64,000 nucleotides of DNA from JAMLHH01 sp037189845 (GCA_037189845.1 JBBCIS010000004.1:62001-126000); one strand, 5' to 3'. Positions 53,778-62,863 are shown, numbered from the stretch's first letter. The notes: generated from the letters alone by a model not told the origin. A program made the numbers and translations.

Positions 53778-54401
53778 ATGAATTCTCCCGAATTGATCTC
53801 CGAATTAAAAGCTTCTCCCGAGCTCATCGAAAAATTATATCAGTATTCTATCAAAAAAGAATTTGAAGCAGGTAAAGTAATTTTCAGTGAAAACTCGTAC
53901 GCCCGTTCTATTCCGATTGTTACCAAAGGAGCTATCAGAGTCATTCGTACGGAAGATGATGGAAGAGAGATACTTTTATACTATATACAAGCCGGTGAAA
54001 GTTGTATCATTTCACTCACAGATGCCATCTACAATGAAACCAGCAAAGTAAAAGCAGAAGTAGAAGAAGACGTCGAAATACTGTTCCTTCCGGTGGACAA
54101 AGCATTTCAGTTCATTAAAGATTATCCGCAATGGCTGGATTACATTCTGAAGCTGTACCACAAGAGATTTGAAGATCTCCTGGATATTATCAATGCTATC
54201 GCTTTCAAAAAAGTAGATGAGCGGCTATTGAATCTTTTAGAGAAAAAGTCAGATCTGACTCAAGCCAGGACCATCCATATTACTCACGAGCAACTGGCAA
54301 ATGAATTAGGAACAGCAAGGGTTGTAGTTTCCAGACTATTGAAGCAGCTGGAAGATAATGGGAATGTGGTATTAGGAAGGAATAAAATTATTCTGAAATA
54401 A
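53778..54401 (+). CDS. Crp/Fnr-family transcriptional regulator
   Basis: 207 residues. cNMP-binding barrel in residues 15-130 (GKVIFSENSYARSIPIVTKG, GREILLYYIQAGESCIISLT); the C-terminal winged helix has THEQLANELGTARVVVSRLL, a Crp-type recognition helix. The cyclic-nucleotide phosphate site is not conserved and there are no Fnr-type Cys at the N-terminus, so the effector is unknown. 211 bases separate it from the DnaE-like gene. Confidence 0.88.
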   Translation: MNSPELISELKASPELIEKLYQYSIKKEFEAGKVIFSENSYARSIPIVTKGAIRVIRTEDDGREILLYYIQAGESCIISLTDAIYNETSKVKAEVEEDVEILFLPVDKAFQFIKDYPQWLDYILKLYHKRFEDLLDIINAIAFKKVDERLLNLLEKKSDLTQARTIHITHEQLANELGTARVVVSRLLKQLEDNGNVVLGRNKIILK

Positions 54402-54612
54402 CCTTTTAGAATATAAAGGAGCTTCTCGCATTTCTGCTATTACCAGACAACCTCATTTTTATTACTAAGACCCTGATTAAACATTATTCGCTTTGTTTTC
54501 ACATTAAAAAATTCTCAATACAAATTATTTACCCCGACAAATCATGCCAAAATGAAAATTTGATTATATTTTAGACAAATATAGATATTAAATCAAATTC
54601 CTACTGATTAAA

Positions 54613-55887
54613 ATGAATAAATTCCCGGTTTTACCTTCTCAGATTTCTAACACTTCAACTATTACCGAAGAAACAGATTTCAGCACCTTTAAAAGTATGG
54701 TGTATGAAGGTGCCAGATCGAACCTGGAAGAAGTCAGCGATCTCACACTGGATAGAATCATTGAAGAGCTGGGACATATCGAACAAATGGGGCTGAAAGA
54801 TTATTTTCTTTTCTGGAAATCCATTATAGATTTTTGTGAGCTGGAAAATATATGTATCGGTCCCGGCAGAGGTGTTATCAATGGAAGTATCGTAGCCAAA
54901 TGCCTGGGATTCACACAAATCAATTCACTCGAATGGAAATTGCCTTATCAAAGATTTTTCAATCCGGCATCAGATTTATTGCCTGCATTTTCACTGGATG
55001 TCCCGGATGATAAAAGAGACCTGATCATACAATATCTGAGAAACACTTACGGAAAGGCTCATGTCGGAGCACTGGCTGGCAGAAATGATGATGAAAGCGG
55101 CATAGCAAATGTTTCTAAGTATTTCACCCCGGCAGGAAGCGGTGTGGTTATCTCTGCCAATGCACTGAAGCCCACTGTACCCACGATGAAACTGCATGAC
55201 GGCACAGAAGATCTGATTGTTGATTATCCGACAAAATATCTTCAGAATCTGGGCTGTATCAAATTTGATATTTTTGGCATCAAACAACTGGAAACGCTCC
55301 AGAAGCTTCACAATCGAAAGATTTCTCCTGTTTATCCTCGAAAGTGGGACGACCCGAAAGTATTTAAGAGCATTCTTTCATCAAAGAGCAAAGATGTTTT
55401 CCCGTTTCAAAATGAGGTCATGCGTCAGTTTATGAAAGATTTCCATACCGATAATATCGAAAACCTCGCATTAGCTTATGCAGTAAGCCGTCCCGGGTTA
55501 CAAGCATACATCGAAGGTATGCGCTTAATTCATCAGGAAGAAAACGACTCTTATTTCCCTCATGAGAGCTTGTATGAACCACTAAAATCTACTTACGGAT
55601 ATATTGTATACAAAGAGCAGTTCCTGGAAATCATTGTTCAGATGTCGGGCTTCGGATATGACTTTGCCGATATGATGTACAGGAACCTGCTGGAAGACGA
55701 TCCGCAACAACACACACTACGATTTATGGAACGTTGCGAATCAAACGGGATAGATATGAATATCATTCAACAGGTCATGACTGAGCTTATTGCCAGCCAT
55801 CCTTTTCTTTTTTCCAAAGCTCACGCATTGGGCGTTGTTATGATGGGTTACACACAGATATGGCATCAGGTAAATGAGCGAGTTTAG
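54613..55887 (+). CDS. DNA polymerase III alpha-like palm/fingers protein lacking catalytic Asp
   Basis: 424 residues covering only the core of DnaE. The match runs from the start of the palm (MGLKDYFLFWKSIIDFCELE; GPGRG at 83-87) through the fingers (VFPFQNEVMRQFMKDFHTDN; KSTYGYIVYKEQFLEIIVQM) to FSKAHALGVVMMGYTQIWHQ, the end of the fingers. It lacks PHP, beta-binding, OB and tau-binding regions. The two metal-binding Asp of E. coli PDFDVDF (401, 403) are Ala125 and Ser127 here (LLPAFSLDV); the third (D555) is kept in IKFDIFG (Asp219). It cannot polymerise by the normal mechanism. The frame is intact, so it is probably expressed. Role unknown. Confidence 0.8.
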   Translation: MNKFPVLPSQISNTSTITEETDFSTFKSMVYEGARSNLEEVSDLTLDRIIEELGHIEQMGLKDYFLFWKSIIDFCELENICIGPGRGVINGSIVAKCLGFTQINSLEWKLPYQRFFNPASDLLPAFSLDVPDDKRDLIIQYLRNTYGKAHVGALAGRNDDESGIANVSKYFTPAGSGVVISANALKPTVPTMKLHDGTEDLIVDYPTKYLQNLGCIKFDIFGIKQLETLQKLHNRKISPVYPRKWDDPKVFKSILSSKSKDVFPFQNEVMRQFMKDFHTDNIENLALAYAVSRPGLQAYIEGMRLIHQEENDSYFPHESLYEPLKSTYGYIVYKEQFLEIIVQMSGFGYDFADMMYRNLLEDDPQQHTLRFMERCESNGIDMNIIQQVMTELIASHPFLFSKAHALGVVMMGYTQIWHQVNERV

Positions 55888-56038
55888 ATCTACGATTGTT
55901 GATCCTGGATGTACGGGATATATCTGTTAATCATAACCGAGATATACCACATAACAATAAAAATCCATCCTCAATTCCTATAAATCTTACTGCTATAAAT
56001 AAGGTTTAAAAAAAATCTTGACAATAATTTCCAAACCA

Positions 56039-56069
56039 TTTGGAAGAAGAAAAAAACCTCCTATATTTG
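56039..56069 (+). promoter_or_regulatory. Promoter of the tRNA-Asp pair
   Basis: TTTG at 56039-56042, 19 bases of spacer, then TATATTTG at 56062-56069: both Bacteroidota promoter elements at the usual spacing. Transcription should start near 56076, ten bases before the first tRNA. Confidence 0.75.
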
Positions 56070-56085
56070 CACACGCTTACAGCGA

Positions 56086-56159
56086 GGATCGGTAGTTCAG
56101 TTGGTTAGAATGCCGCCCTGTCACGGCGGAGGTCGCGGGTTCGAGTCCCGTCCGGTCCG
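56086..56159 (+). tRNA. tRNA-Asp (GTC), copy 1
   Basis: 74 nt cloverleaf. Acceptor GGATCGG pairs with CCGGTCC, anticodon loop CTGTCAC with GTC inside a CCGCC/GGCGG stem, T loop GGTTCGAGTCC, discriminator G. CCA is not encoded. Expected to read GAC and GAU. Confidence 0.95.
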
Positions 56160-56230
56160 CAAAAAAGCGAACCAGATTAGTGATTCGCTGTAAACGAAAA
56201 GTTCTTAAAAGCAACCTTGTTTCAGAACAA

Positions 56231-56304
56231 GGATCGGTAGTTCAGTTGGTTAGAATGCCGCCCTGTCACGGCGGAGGTCGCGGGTTCGAGTCCCGTCCGG
56301 TCCG
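56231..56304 (+). tRNA. tRNA-Asp (GTC), copy 2
   Basis: Identical in sequence to copy 1 and 71 bases downstream, so the two share one transcript. The spacer holds a hairpin AGCGAA/TTCGCT at its start. CCA is not encoded. Confidence 0.95.
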
Positions 56305-56305
56305 C

Positions 56306-56345
56306 AAAAAGCCTCAACGAAAGTTGGGGCTTTTGCATTTTTATC
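56306..56345 (+). terminator. Terminator of the tRNA-Asp operon
   Basis: AAGCCTCAAC-GAAA-GTTGGGGCTT, a 10-bp stem with a GNRA-type tetraloop and one G-U pair. A T-rich stretch follows (TTTTGCATTTTT). Confidence 0.8.
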
Positions 56346-56366
56346 CGGTGCAGATAGAATGTGGTA

Positions 56367-57410
56367 CTATTGCAATCTCACCTGAATTTTCACAGGCTCA
56401 TGATCTGAATACTCAAAATCCCTTGTTAATCCCTGAATATTGATCACTTCTACATTAGGTGACAGCAGAAAGAAATCCAGTATCGTTGTGTAAGTGATCC
56501 CTTTGACAAACGGAGTATCCACTTTCCTGTTGCTACGATGCTGCATATCTGCAACCCATTTCCAACCCGTAGCGGGATAATTTTCAGGAACGGGAGTTTC
56601 TTCATACTGTGCTATAGCACTTCTTTCAAATCCCGGAGGAACCTGATTCCAGTCGCCTCCTACGATGACATAATTACCTTTTGCATACTCAGCCAAAAGA
56701 TAGGACTTAAAAAACTCCATTTCCTGTTGTTTCAAAACTCCGCCATCAAAAGCTGAATTATGGGTATTGATAAAAACTACCTCTTTATCCTGATACGGCA
56801 CTTTCATCATTGTAAAGCATCTGTTCAGAAAAAAAACACCGGTAGGAAAAGGAAAGCTACCAGGATAAGATATTCTTTTGGCATCCTTCACTTTCCAGCC
56901 GGACAATGTAAGAATACCGGAAGTCACCTGACCCAAAGGTTCAGTAAATGGCTTGGGCACAAATCTTACATCATAGTTTTTACCGAATACGGAAACCGGG
57001 AATTTCTTTTGTTCCCGGATAATTTCATCAGCGATAGGAATCTGCCAGCTTCTTTTTGCCTTCACATCTACTTCCTGTAAAAAGACAACATCTGCATCTG
57101 ACCATGACTTAATTTCCTGCTGTATACCTTCCAGGCTTCTTTTCACCCGTTCTTCAGGAGGTCTGACCATTTTTCCGCCATCATAAAAGAAATCTGATTT
57201 CTTATCCAAACCGGCATAGCCGATATTCCATGTATAAATCGTGAGTGTATCCTTCTGCAGCAGTTGATTGGTTGTACCTGTTATTTGTGCATCCGTTTCT
57301 GTCTCAGGTTTATATTGGGTAAAGACTCCTAAAAGAATAATCCCGACAAAATAAAGTACCGCTAAAGCAATAACAGCTAATGAGATTTTTAGTAACAACA
57401 TTTTTTTCAT
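56367..57410 (-). CDS. Endonuclease/exonuclease/phosphatase-family protein
   Basis: 347 residues from the ATG at 57410 (MKKMLLLKIS); the TTG start at 57425 is less likely. One N-terminal span (about residues 5-28) anchors it. EEP-domain motifs: TWNIGYAGLD, VFLQEVDVKAKRSW, FINTHNSAFDGG, VGGDWNQVPPG and DHEPVKIQV near the end, the His-Asp active-site set. Probably acts outside the cytoplasm on phosphodiesters or phospholipids; substrate unknown. Convergent with the tRNA pair. Confidence 0.85.
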   Translation of the reverse strand: MKKMLLLKISLAVIALAVLYFVGIILLGVFTQYKPETETDAQITGTTNQLLQKDTLTIYTWNIGYAGLDKKSDFFYDGGKMVRPPEERVKRSLEGIQQEIKSWSDADVVFLQEVDVKAKRSWQIPIADEIIREQKKFPVSVFGKNYDVRFVPKPFTEPLGQVTSGILTLSGWKVKDAKRISYPGSFPFPTGVFFLNRCFTMMKVPYQDKEVVFINTHNSAFDGGVLKQQEMEFFKSYLLAEYAKGNYVIVGGDWNQVPPGFERSAIAQYEETPVPENYPATGWKWVADMQHRSNRKVDTPFVKGITYTTILDFFLLSPNVEVINIQGLTRDFEYSDHEPVKIQVRLQ

Positions 57411-57497
57411 CTTAACTCTTGTCAAAAATTATCTACTCTGATTTCCGGCTTGGTAAGTAAATATACTTTAGTAATTTTAAGAAATTAACGGAGATAA

Positions 57498-58331
57498 ATG
57501 AAAACGAATTTATATCATTGGAAAACAAGTGATGGTCTGGAAATATTTGCCAAATCATGGCAGCCGGATTCCGGCAATATTAAGGGAGCTATTACGCTCG
57601 TACACGGAATGGGAGAACACATAGAAAGATATGATCATGTAGCAGAGATATTGACAGCAGAAGGCTACGCTATGCTGGGTTATGACCATCGCGGTCACGG
57701 AAAATCCGAAGGTAACAGAGGGCATATTCCTAGTTATGAGCAATTTCTGGATGATGTAGCTCAGACCGTTAGTCAGACTAAAGATCTTTTTCCGGATGTA
57801 CCACAATTCATTTATGGCCATAGCATGGGTGGTTGTTTAGTAGCCAACTATCTCATCAAGCGCCAGCCGGACCTGAAAGCAGCAGTATTATCTGCACCAT
57901 ATTTCCGGTTGACCACTCCTGCCCCATCTCTTAAAGTGTCTTTCGGCAGATTGACACAAAACTTAGTACCAAAGCTAACTCTACCTACAGGGTTGAACGC
58001 AGATCACATTTCAAGGGATAAAGAAGAAGTCAGAAAGTATGTAAACGATCCGCTGGTCCACGATAAAATATCTGCCAAAATGGGTATCTCAGTTGTGGAT
58101 GCCGGTGAATATGCTATTGCACATTCAGGAAAAATAAAAGTACCTACGCTGGTTTTGCACGGAAGCGGTGATAAAATCACTGACTCTAAAGCATCTGTCG
58201 CTTTTGCAAAAAATGCAGGGCCGGAAGTTCATATCAAGCTTCACGATGGTTTGTATCACGAGATACACAACGAGCCTGAAAAACCAGCTGTATTCAAAGA
58301 TATTATTGACTGGCTGAATAGCCATGTATAA
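57498..58331 (+). CDS. Alpha/beta hydrolase, monoacylglycerol-lipase-like
   Basis: 277 residues. GYDHRGHGKSEGNRGHI and the nucleophile elbow YGHSMGGCLVA (Ser near residue 112) are followed by PTLVLHGSGDKITDS (Asp) and HDGLYHEIHNEP (His), completing the triad. This is the Hydrolase_4/MGL group that hydrolyses monoacylglycerols or lysophospholipids. No signal peptide. Single-gene unit ending in a bidirectional terminator. Confidence 0.88.
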   Translation: MKTNLYHWKTSDGLEIFAKSWQPDSGNIKGAITLVHGMGEHIERYDHVAEILTAEGYAMLGYDHRGHGKSEGNRGHIPSYEQFLDDVAQTVSQTKDLFPDVPQFIYGHSMGGCLVANYLIKRQPDLKAAVLSAPYFRLTTPAPSLKVSFGRLTQNLVPKLTLPTGLNADHISRDKEEVRKYVNDPLVHDKISAKMGISVVDAGEYAIAHSGKIKVPTLVLHGSGDKITDSKASVAFAKNAGPEVHIKLHDGLYHEIHNEPEKPAVFKDIIDWLNSHV

Positions 58332-58334
58332 AAC

Positions 58335-58363
58335 AAAAGCCACGAAATTACTCGTGGCTTTTT
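58335..58363. terminator. Bidirectional terminator at 58.3 kb
   Basis: AAAAGCCACGA-AATTAC-TCGTGGCTTTTT, an 11-bp stem flanked by A and T tracts. Serves the hydrolase and folE. Confidence 0.8.
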
Positions 58364-58383
58364 ATTATCTCAAAGTCCGGATA

Positions 58384-58968
58384 TTAACTTAGTTTCGAAC
58401 TAATCAGTTTCAAAAATTCAGATCTTGTTGGCTCCTGTTCAAACTGTCCTGTAAAAGCAGATGTCGTGGTCACAGAGTTTTGTTTCTGTACACCTCTCAT
58501 CATCATACACATGTGCTTGGCTTCTATGACGACAGCTACCCCCTGCGGCTGTAAAGCCTCCTGAATACAATCCCTGATCTGCATTGTCAGTCTTTCCTGC
58601 ACTTGCAAACGACGGGAAAAAGCATCCACAACGCGGGCAATCTTGCTCAATCCTGTAATGGTTTTATTCGGTATATACGCAACATGCGCCTTTCCAAAAA
58701 ACGGCAGCATGTGATGCTCACACATGGAATACAACTCGATATCTTTTACAATCACCATTTCATGATGATCTTCCTGAAACAAAGCAGATTTCACAATCTC
58801 CACAGGATCTATTGCATAGCCTTCCGTGATAAATTTCATAGCTTTTGCAACTCTTTCAGGTGTTTTGATCAACCCTTCCCTTTCTGCATCCTCACCTAAT
58901 AACGATAAAACATTTTTGTAATGTGCTGCCAAATCGGCAATAACGGGATCCTGAGCTTCCTGGGACAT
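58384..58968 (-). CDS. folE: GTP cyclohydrolase I
   Basis: 194 residues from the ATG at 58968 (MSQEAQDPVI); the 28 upstream codons look like leader. Zinc ligands Cys and His in SMCEHHMLPFFGKAHVAY, and the second Cys in EAKHMCMMMRG; QVQERLTMQIRDCI and TTTSAFTG are the substrate pocket. First step of folate and pterin synthesis. Monocistronic. Confidence 0.95.
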   Translation of the reverse strand: MSQEAQDPVIADLAAHYKNVLSLLGEDAEREGLIKTPERVAKAMKFITEGYAIDPVEIVKSALFQEDHHEMVIVKDIELYSMCEHHMLPFFGKAHVAYIPNKTITGLSKIARVVDAFSRRLQVQERLTMQIRDCIQEALQPQGVAVVIEAKHMCMMMRGVQKQNSVTTTSAFTGQFEQEPTRSEFLKLISSKLS

Positions 58969-59166
58969 GATAATTTTCTTTGTCACAATATAAGGAATTG
59001 ACAGAAAATATATTTTACGTTGATGTGAACAAATATTTTCTTCAAACCACAAGCTATATATTTAACTGATTATTAGTTAATTACAATTTTTCACATTCAC
59101 TTCCTGATGCGTTCGGCAGGAATTCACTTCTTACCATAGATCAATGCACAGGCAGAATTACGACCG

Positions 59167-59174
59167 TAACTTTG
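59167..59174 (+). promoter_or_regulatory. -7 promoter element of the pirin gene
   Basis: TAACTTTG, an exact TAnnTTTG match 31 bp before the ATG at 59205. No clear -33 TTG element. Confidence 0.45.
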
Positions 59175-59204
59175 TATCGTTAATTAAAAATAAAGGACAA
59201 AATT

Positions 59205-60089
59205 ATGGCACTTAAAAATGTAGAAATGATCGTATCTCCACCGAATCCACATTATGTAGGCGACGGCTTCAGAGTACACAACTTTATCCCAAGCGTGTAT
59301 CGAATGGACATGAAAAGAATGGATCCGTTCATCATGCTGGATTATAATTCTAAATTCAAATTTCCGCCTTCCAAATACCCTAAAGGTGTAGGTGTTCATC
59401 CGCACAGAGGATTCGAGACTGTAACAATTGCCTATGAGGGAAGCGTGGCGCATCACGACAGCGCAGGCGGCGGCGGAGTGATAAAAGAAGGTGATGTACA
59501 ATGGATGACCGCGGCAAAAGGTATATTGCACAAAGAATATCACGAAAAAGAATTCAGTCAAAGAGGCGGAATCTTCCACATGGTACAATTATGGGTCAAT
59601 CTTCCTGCAAAAGATAAAATGTCTGAACCAAAATACCAGGCTATTGAAAATCAGCAAATCAACAGGTACTATCTGGACAATGAGCAAGGTGAAGTAGAAA
59701 TCATAGCAGGAGAATACAAAGGCATAAAAGGCACAGCCAGCACTTTCACTCCTATCCACCTGTATAACGTAAAGTTGAACAAAGGAGTAACTGCTTCTTT
59801 TCATCTTCCTGCAGACTACAATACAGGTATGGTTATCATAGAAGGCAGTGTCATTGTCAATGACGAAAAAGCACCACTGGACAACTTCGTGTTGATGAGC
59901 AATGATGGGGAAGATTTTACTATTACAGCACAGGAAGATGCTATCGTATTGGTATTGAGCGGAGAACCAATCGGCGAACCGATTGCTGCACATGGCCCTT
60001 TTGTGATGAACACTCAACAGGAAATTGTTCAGGCATTCAGCGATTACAATAAAGGACTCTTCGGTTACTTAGACGGAAATGCGGAATAA
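59205..60089 (+). CDS. Pirin-family protein
   Basis: 294 residues, bicupin. The metal site is GVHPHRGFETVTIAYEG in the first cupin, with WMTAAKGILHKEYHEKEF as the second half. HMVQLWVNLPAKDKMSEPKY is typical. The second cupin (about 170-290) is degenerate, as usual. Pirins act as quercetinases or redox-sensing cofactors; which applies here is unknown. Confidence 0.9.
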   Translation: MALKNVEMIVSPPNPHYVGDGFRVHNFIPSVYRMDMKRMDPFIMLDYNSKFKFPPSKYPKGVGVHPHRGFETVTIAYEGSVAHHDSAGGGGVIKEGDVQWMTAAKGILHKEYHEKEFSQRGGIFHMVQLWVNLPAKDKMSEPKYQAIENQQINRYYLDNEQGEVEIIAGEYKGIKGTASTFTPIHLYNVKLNKGVTASFHLPADYNTGMVIIEGSVIVNDEKAPLDNFVLMSNDGEDFTITAQEDAIVLVLSGEPIGEPIAAHGPFVMNTQQEIVQAFSDYNKGLFGYLDGNAE

Positions 60090-60104
60090 CTGTATTTTCC
60101 AGCA

Positions 60105-60137
60105 CAAAAAAGGCAACCATTTTCAGGTTGCCTTTTT
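60105..60137. terminator. Bidirectional terminator at 60.1 kb
   Basis: AAAAAGGCAACC-ATTTTCA-GGTTGCCTTTTT, a 12-bp stem flanked by A and T tracts. Serves the pirin and SCP2 genes. Confidence 0.8.
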
Positions 60138-60158
60138 ATTCTTTTTCAAGACAGATAT

Positions 60159-60473
60159 TTAGTTTTCCAAATCTTTGAACATAGTCAAAAATTTCAACAT
60201 CGCACCTAAATTGCTGATTTTGATTTTACCCATCATCACTGCCATTTGCTTATTTGTTCTACCCAACTCAGCATCTTCGAAATCTGATGCAGAAGCGGTG
60301 ATCACACAGTCAGCTTCACCGGAAAGACCTTCCACTGCTGTACAGGTGCCATTGGCTACAGATACAGTAAATTCACCTCCACCTTCGCCTTCTAATTTAA
60401 AATGAAATAATCCCTCATCTGAACCACCTTTGAATCTGGAAGGAAGACCTAATACGATTTCTTTTGCTGTCAT
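60159..60473 (-). CDS. SCP2 sterol-carrier-like protein
   Basis: 104 residues, a single SCP2 domain: FHFKLEGEGGGEFTVSVANG, ADCVITASASDFEDAELGRT and KIKISNLGAMLKFLTMFKDL. Free-standing bacterial SCP2 proteins bind lipids or acyl-CoA in a hydrophobic tunnel. No signal peptide, so cytosolic. Convergent with pirin. Confidence 0.88.
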   Translation of the reverse strand: MTAKEIVLGLPSRFKGGSDEGLFHFKLEGEGGGEFTVSVANGTCTAVEGLSGEADCVITASASDFEDAELGRTNKQMAVMMGKIKISNLGAMLKFLTMFKDLEN

Positions 60474-60689
60474 TTCAATGTTTATTTTATGTTAATCGAA
60501 TATAAAATGAATATTCTCAAATACCAAAATAAATCGAACGTTTGTTTGGTAAAAATTTTCAAATTGAATTAAAATCCTCTCTCCTTATTTTTATTAGTCC
60601 TATAATTAAAAGACACTTAGCAAATCCCAAAGCCTGGATTTTAAATCGTGTTATAAGAACAGTTAGCTGCATCACCGCTAGCAGGATTT

Positions 60690-61139
60690 TCATTGATCCA
60701 TTTCTGTTGTTCGATCAGGTAACCAGGTCAGCATTTTCAAAATCGCATTTTTGTCTTTATCGTTACTTGTCCAGCCATTTTGAGATTGCATTACCCTTAT
60801 AATATGAGGACTGTAAACTTTCTGTAATCGCCAGTTAATAATAAACTTAGCAGGCATAACTATACAAACAGTTCTGCTCGTTTTTCTGTGTTTTCCAATT
60901 ACTTTGATATTTGTATAGCCATCACCCCATTGTACCGGAAAACAATAAACTTTTGTATTTGGTGAGAAATGCTTTGTTCCACGCTTTATTTCAGGATCAG
61001 TTTTACTGGAATGTTTGTCAATCACATTGCCGATTAAACACCAAATAAACTTTGTCCGGTCAGCTATGGTCTTCCCGTCGATACCAGAATTAATATTAGC
61101 AGTATTCTTACGAAATATATTTTTTATCCATTCAAGCAT
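60690..61139 (-). CDS. Hypothetical protein
   Basis: 149 residues from the ATG at 61139 (MLEWIKNIFRKN); a TTG at 61148 is in frame. Basic (many Lys and Arg); most distinctive are TKVYCFPVQWGDGYTNIKVI, VIGKHRKTSRTVCIVMPAKF and VYSPHIIRVMQSQNGW. No signal peptide or membrane segment. I do not recognise it. It lies between the SCP2 gene and hemH on the same strand. Confidence 0.6.
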   Translation of the reverse strand: MLEWIKNIFRKNTANINSGIDGKTIADRTKFIWCLIGNVIDKHSSKTDPEIKRGTKHFSPNTKVYCFPVQWGDGYTNIKVIGKHRKTSRTVCIVMPAKFIINWRLQKVYSPHIIRVMQSQNGWTSNDKDKNAILKMLTWLPDRTTEMDQ

Positions 61140-61250
61140 ATCATGCAATTATTCGTCTGGACACTGATTTCTGTCAAACCGCAGCAACTTAATTATTTGC
61201 TCTTGTAGGTCATGCCCTAGGAATGTACAATCAATTATATGAATATACTT

Positions 61251-62279
61251 TTACTCTGTCACCATCTCCAACACAGTATCTACCCATTTATCCGAGTCAT
61301 TGAGGCTTTCTACCAGCTGTAGTTTTTCCCCGCCAAATTTCTCAAACTCGTCCTGGTACTCCACCGTGATTTCATACACCGTCTCGAGACAATCCGCAGT
61401 AAATGCCGGACATACGACCAACACCTTTTTCTTTCCTGCTTGCGCCAACCTTTCGATCTCTTCTATTGTGTAAGGTTTCACCCATTCCTCCTTACCTAAT
61501 CTGGACTGAAAAGACATGGAATATTGACCTTTCTGCAATCCCAATTTACTCACAAAAGCACGTGTAGAAGCCGAACATTGCGCACGGTAACAGAATTGAT
61601 TTGTTTCCGTCAGCTCATCACAACATCCATTTGCACTTTCCTGCCTGCAATGCTTACCGCTCGCATCACCATCCAGAATATGCTTGAGCGGCAAACCATG
61701 ATAACTAAAAAGTACATGATCATAGCTTTTGATATCGTGCTCCTGAATTTTTGCAATGAATGAATCTATAAAGCCTTCGTCATCACAAAAATTATTGATC
61801 ATCTTCAACGTCGGAATATTCGTCCATTTAGAAACGATTTCCATCACTTTTTGCAATCCTGTTCCCGTAGACGAAGATGCATTTTGCGGATAAAGCGGCA
61901 ACACTATCAGCTCACTGATATTCTGCTCTTTCAGCTTATTCAGTGCAAGTTCCAGTGACGGCTGCTGATAGCGCATCCCCAGATCTACGACATAACCATC
62001 CGGTAATTTTTCTCTGACCTTTTTCAATAGATTCATACTGTGATGCATCAGCGGCGAACCTGTTTTCGGATCCCAGATAGCCCTGTATGTTTTGGCTGAA
62101 TTTTTATAGCGAAACGGTACAATGATACCCCGCACCAGCAACTGACGTTTCAGCCAAGGCAAATCTATCACCCTGCCATCCGTCAGAAATTCATTCAGAT
62201 AAGTAAACACATCGCCATTATCTGCACTTTTGGGCGTCCCCAGATTCATCAGCAAAATACCTTTCGGACCTTTTCTCAT
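61251..62279 (-). CDS. hemH: Ferrochelatase
   Basis: 342 residues, full length. LLMNLGTPKSADNGDVFTYL opens the domain; the catalytic His is in FSYHGLPLKHI, and VVCPAFTADCLETVYEI supplies the conserved Glu near the metal path. A cluster of Cys in KHCRQESANGCCDELTETNQ then FCYRAQC is of the kind that can hold a [2Fe-2S] centre or zinc. Inserts Fe into protoporphyrin, the last haem step and the source for the Ccm system. Confidence 0.95.
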   Translation of the reverse strand: MRKGPKGILLMNLGTPKSADNGDVFTYLNEFLTDGRVIDLPWLKRQLLVRGIIVPFRYKNSAKTYRAIWDPKTGSPLMHHSMNLLKKVREKLPDGYVVDLGMRYQQPSLELALNKLKEQNISELIVLPLYPQNASSSTGTGLQKVMEIVSKWTNIPTLKMINNFCDDEGFIDSFIAKIQEHDIKSYDHVLFSYHGLPLKHILDGDASGKHCRQESANGCCDELTETNQFCYRAQCSASTRAFVSKLGLQKGQYSMSFQSRLGKEEWVKPYTIEEIERLAQAGKKKVLVVCPAFTADCLETVYEITVEYQDEFEKFGGEKLQLVESLNDSDKWVDTVLEMVTE

Positions 62280-62294
62280 AGTTTGTTTTTTTAT

Positions 62295-62316
62295 GGGTAT
62301 ACCCGCCGCGGCGGGT
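62295..62316. repeat. GC-rich REP-like palindrome
   Basis: Overlapping perfect palindromes GGGTATACCC and ACCCGCCGCGGCGGGT (16 bases), followed by CGGGCTTTCGGCTC, in an otherwise AT-rich region. It resembles REP-type elements I associate with Bacteroidota. Only one copy is visible in the window, so repetition is unproved. Confidence 0.4.
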
Positions 62317-62843
62317 CGGGCTTTCGGCTCATATTCTCCGTTTCTCTCCGAATTCCGCCTCTATCCCTATCCCGGCATCTTACACAACAGCAGTTGCAAT
62401 TCTTCAAAAAATCCTTGCAGTTATACTAATGGTAAAACACCTTGTTTTCCGCCACAAATCTACCTCTTTTCAGCGTCTATCTTAGCTTGAAAGATTCAAA
62501 GGTTTGTCAAAATTTGTAAAATGAAAATTATCAGATAGCAGATGTTTGAAATTTCTACTTTTAATGTAGTAGGTGAAAGTAGCTTCTTTTGTTTGTGGAG
62601 TACAGAAACACTATAAAAAGGTTGACAAGAATCATTTAAGATTCAACTTTTTTGACTACCTATTTCATGAGACATCATCTTGTAAGGCTAAATATCATTG
62701 AAGCAGAAATAATTCGAGTCCGTATTGCACCTCCATACATCAATTTTCACCTTAAAAAACTGGCAATCCGAATAGTAACAATAATCAACACATTTTTCGA
62801 AAATATCTGAGTCGAATAATGATATCAATATGCATTATGATTT

Positions 62844-62863
62844 AGAACTCAAAATGGAGTTCT
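62844..62863. promoter_or_regulatory. Inverted repeat upstream of dndC
   Basis: AGAACTC-AAAATG-GAGTTCT, 7-bp perfect arms, 69 bp before the dndC ATG and 49 bp before the -7-like box. Could be an operator for a dnd regulator. Confidence 0.35.

Noticed and set aside
56180..56443. 87-codon open frame
   Set aside because: It reads through the second tRNA-Asp gene and its terminator, so it is not coding.
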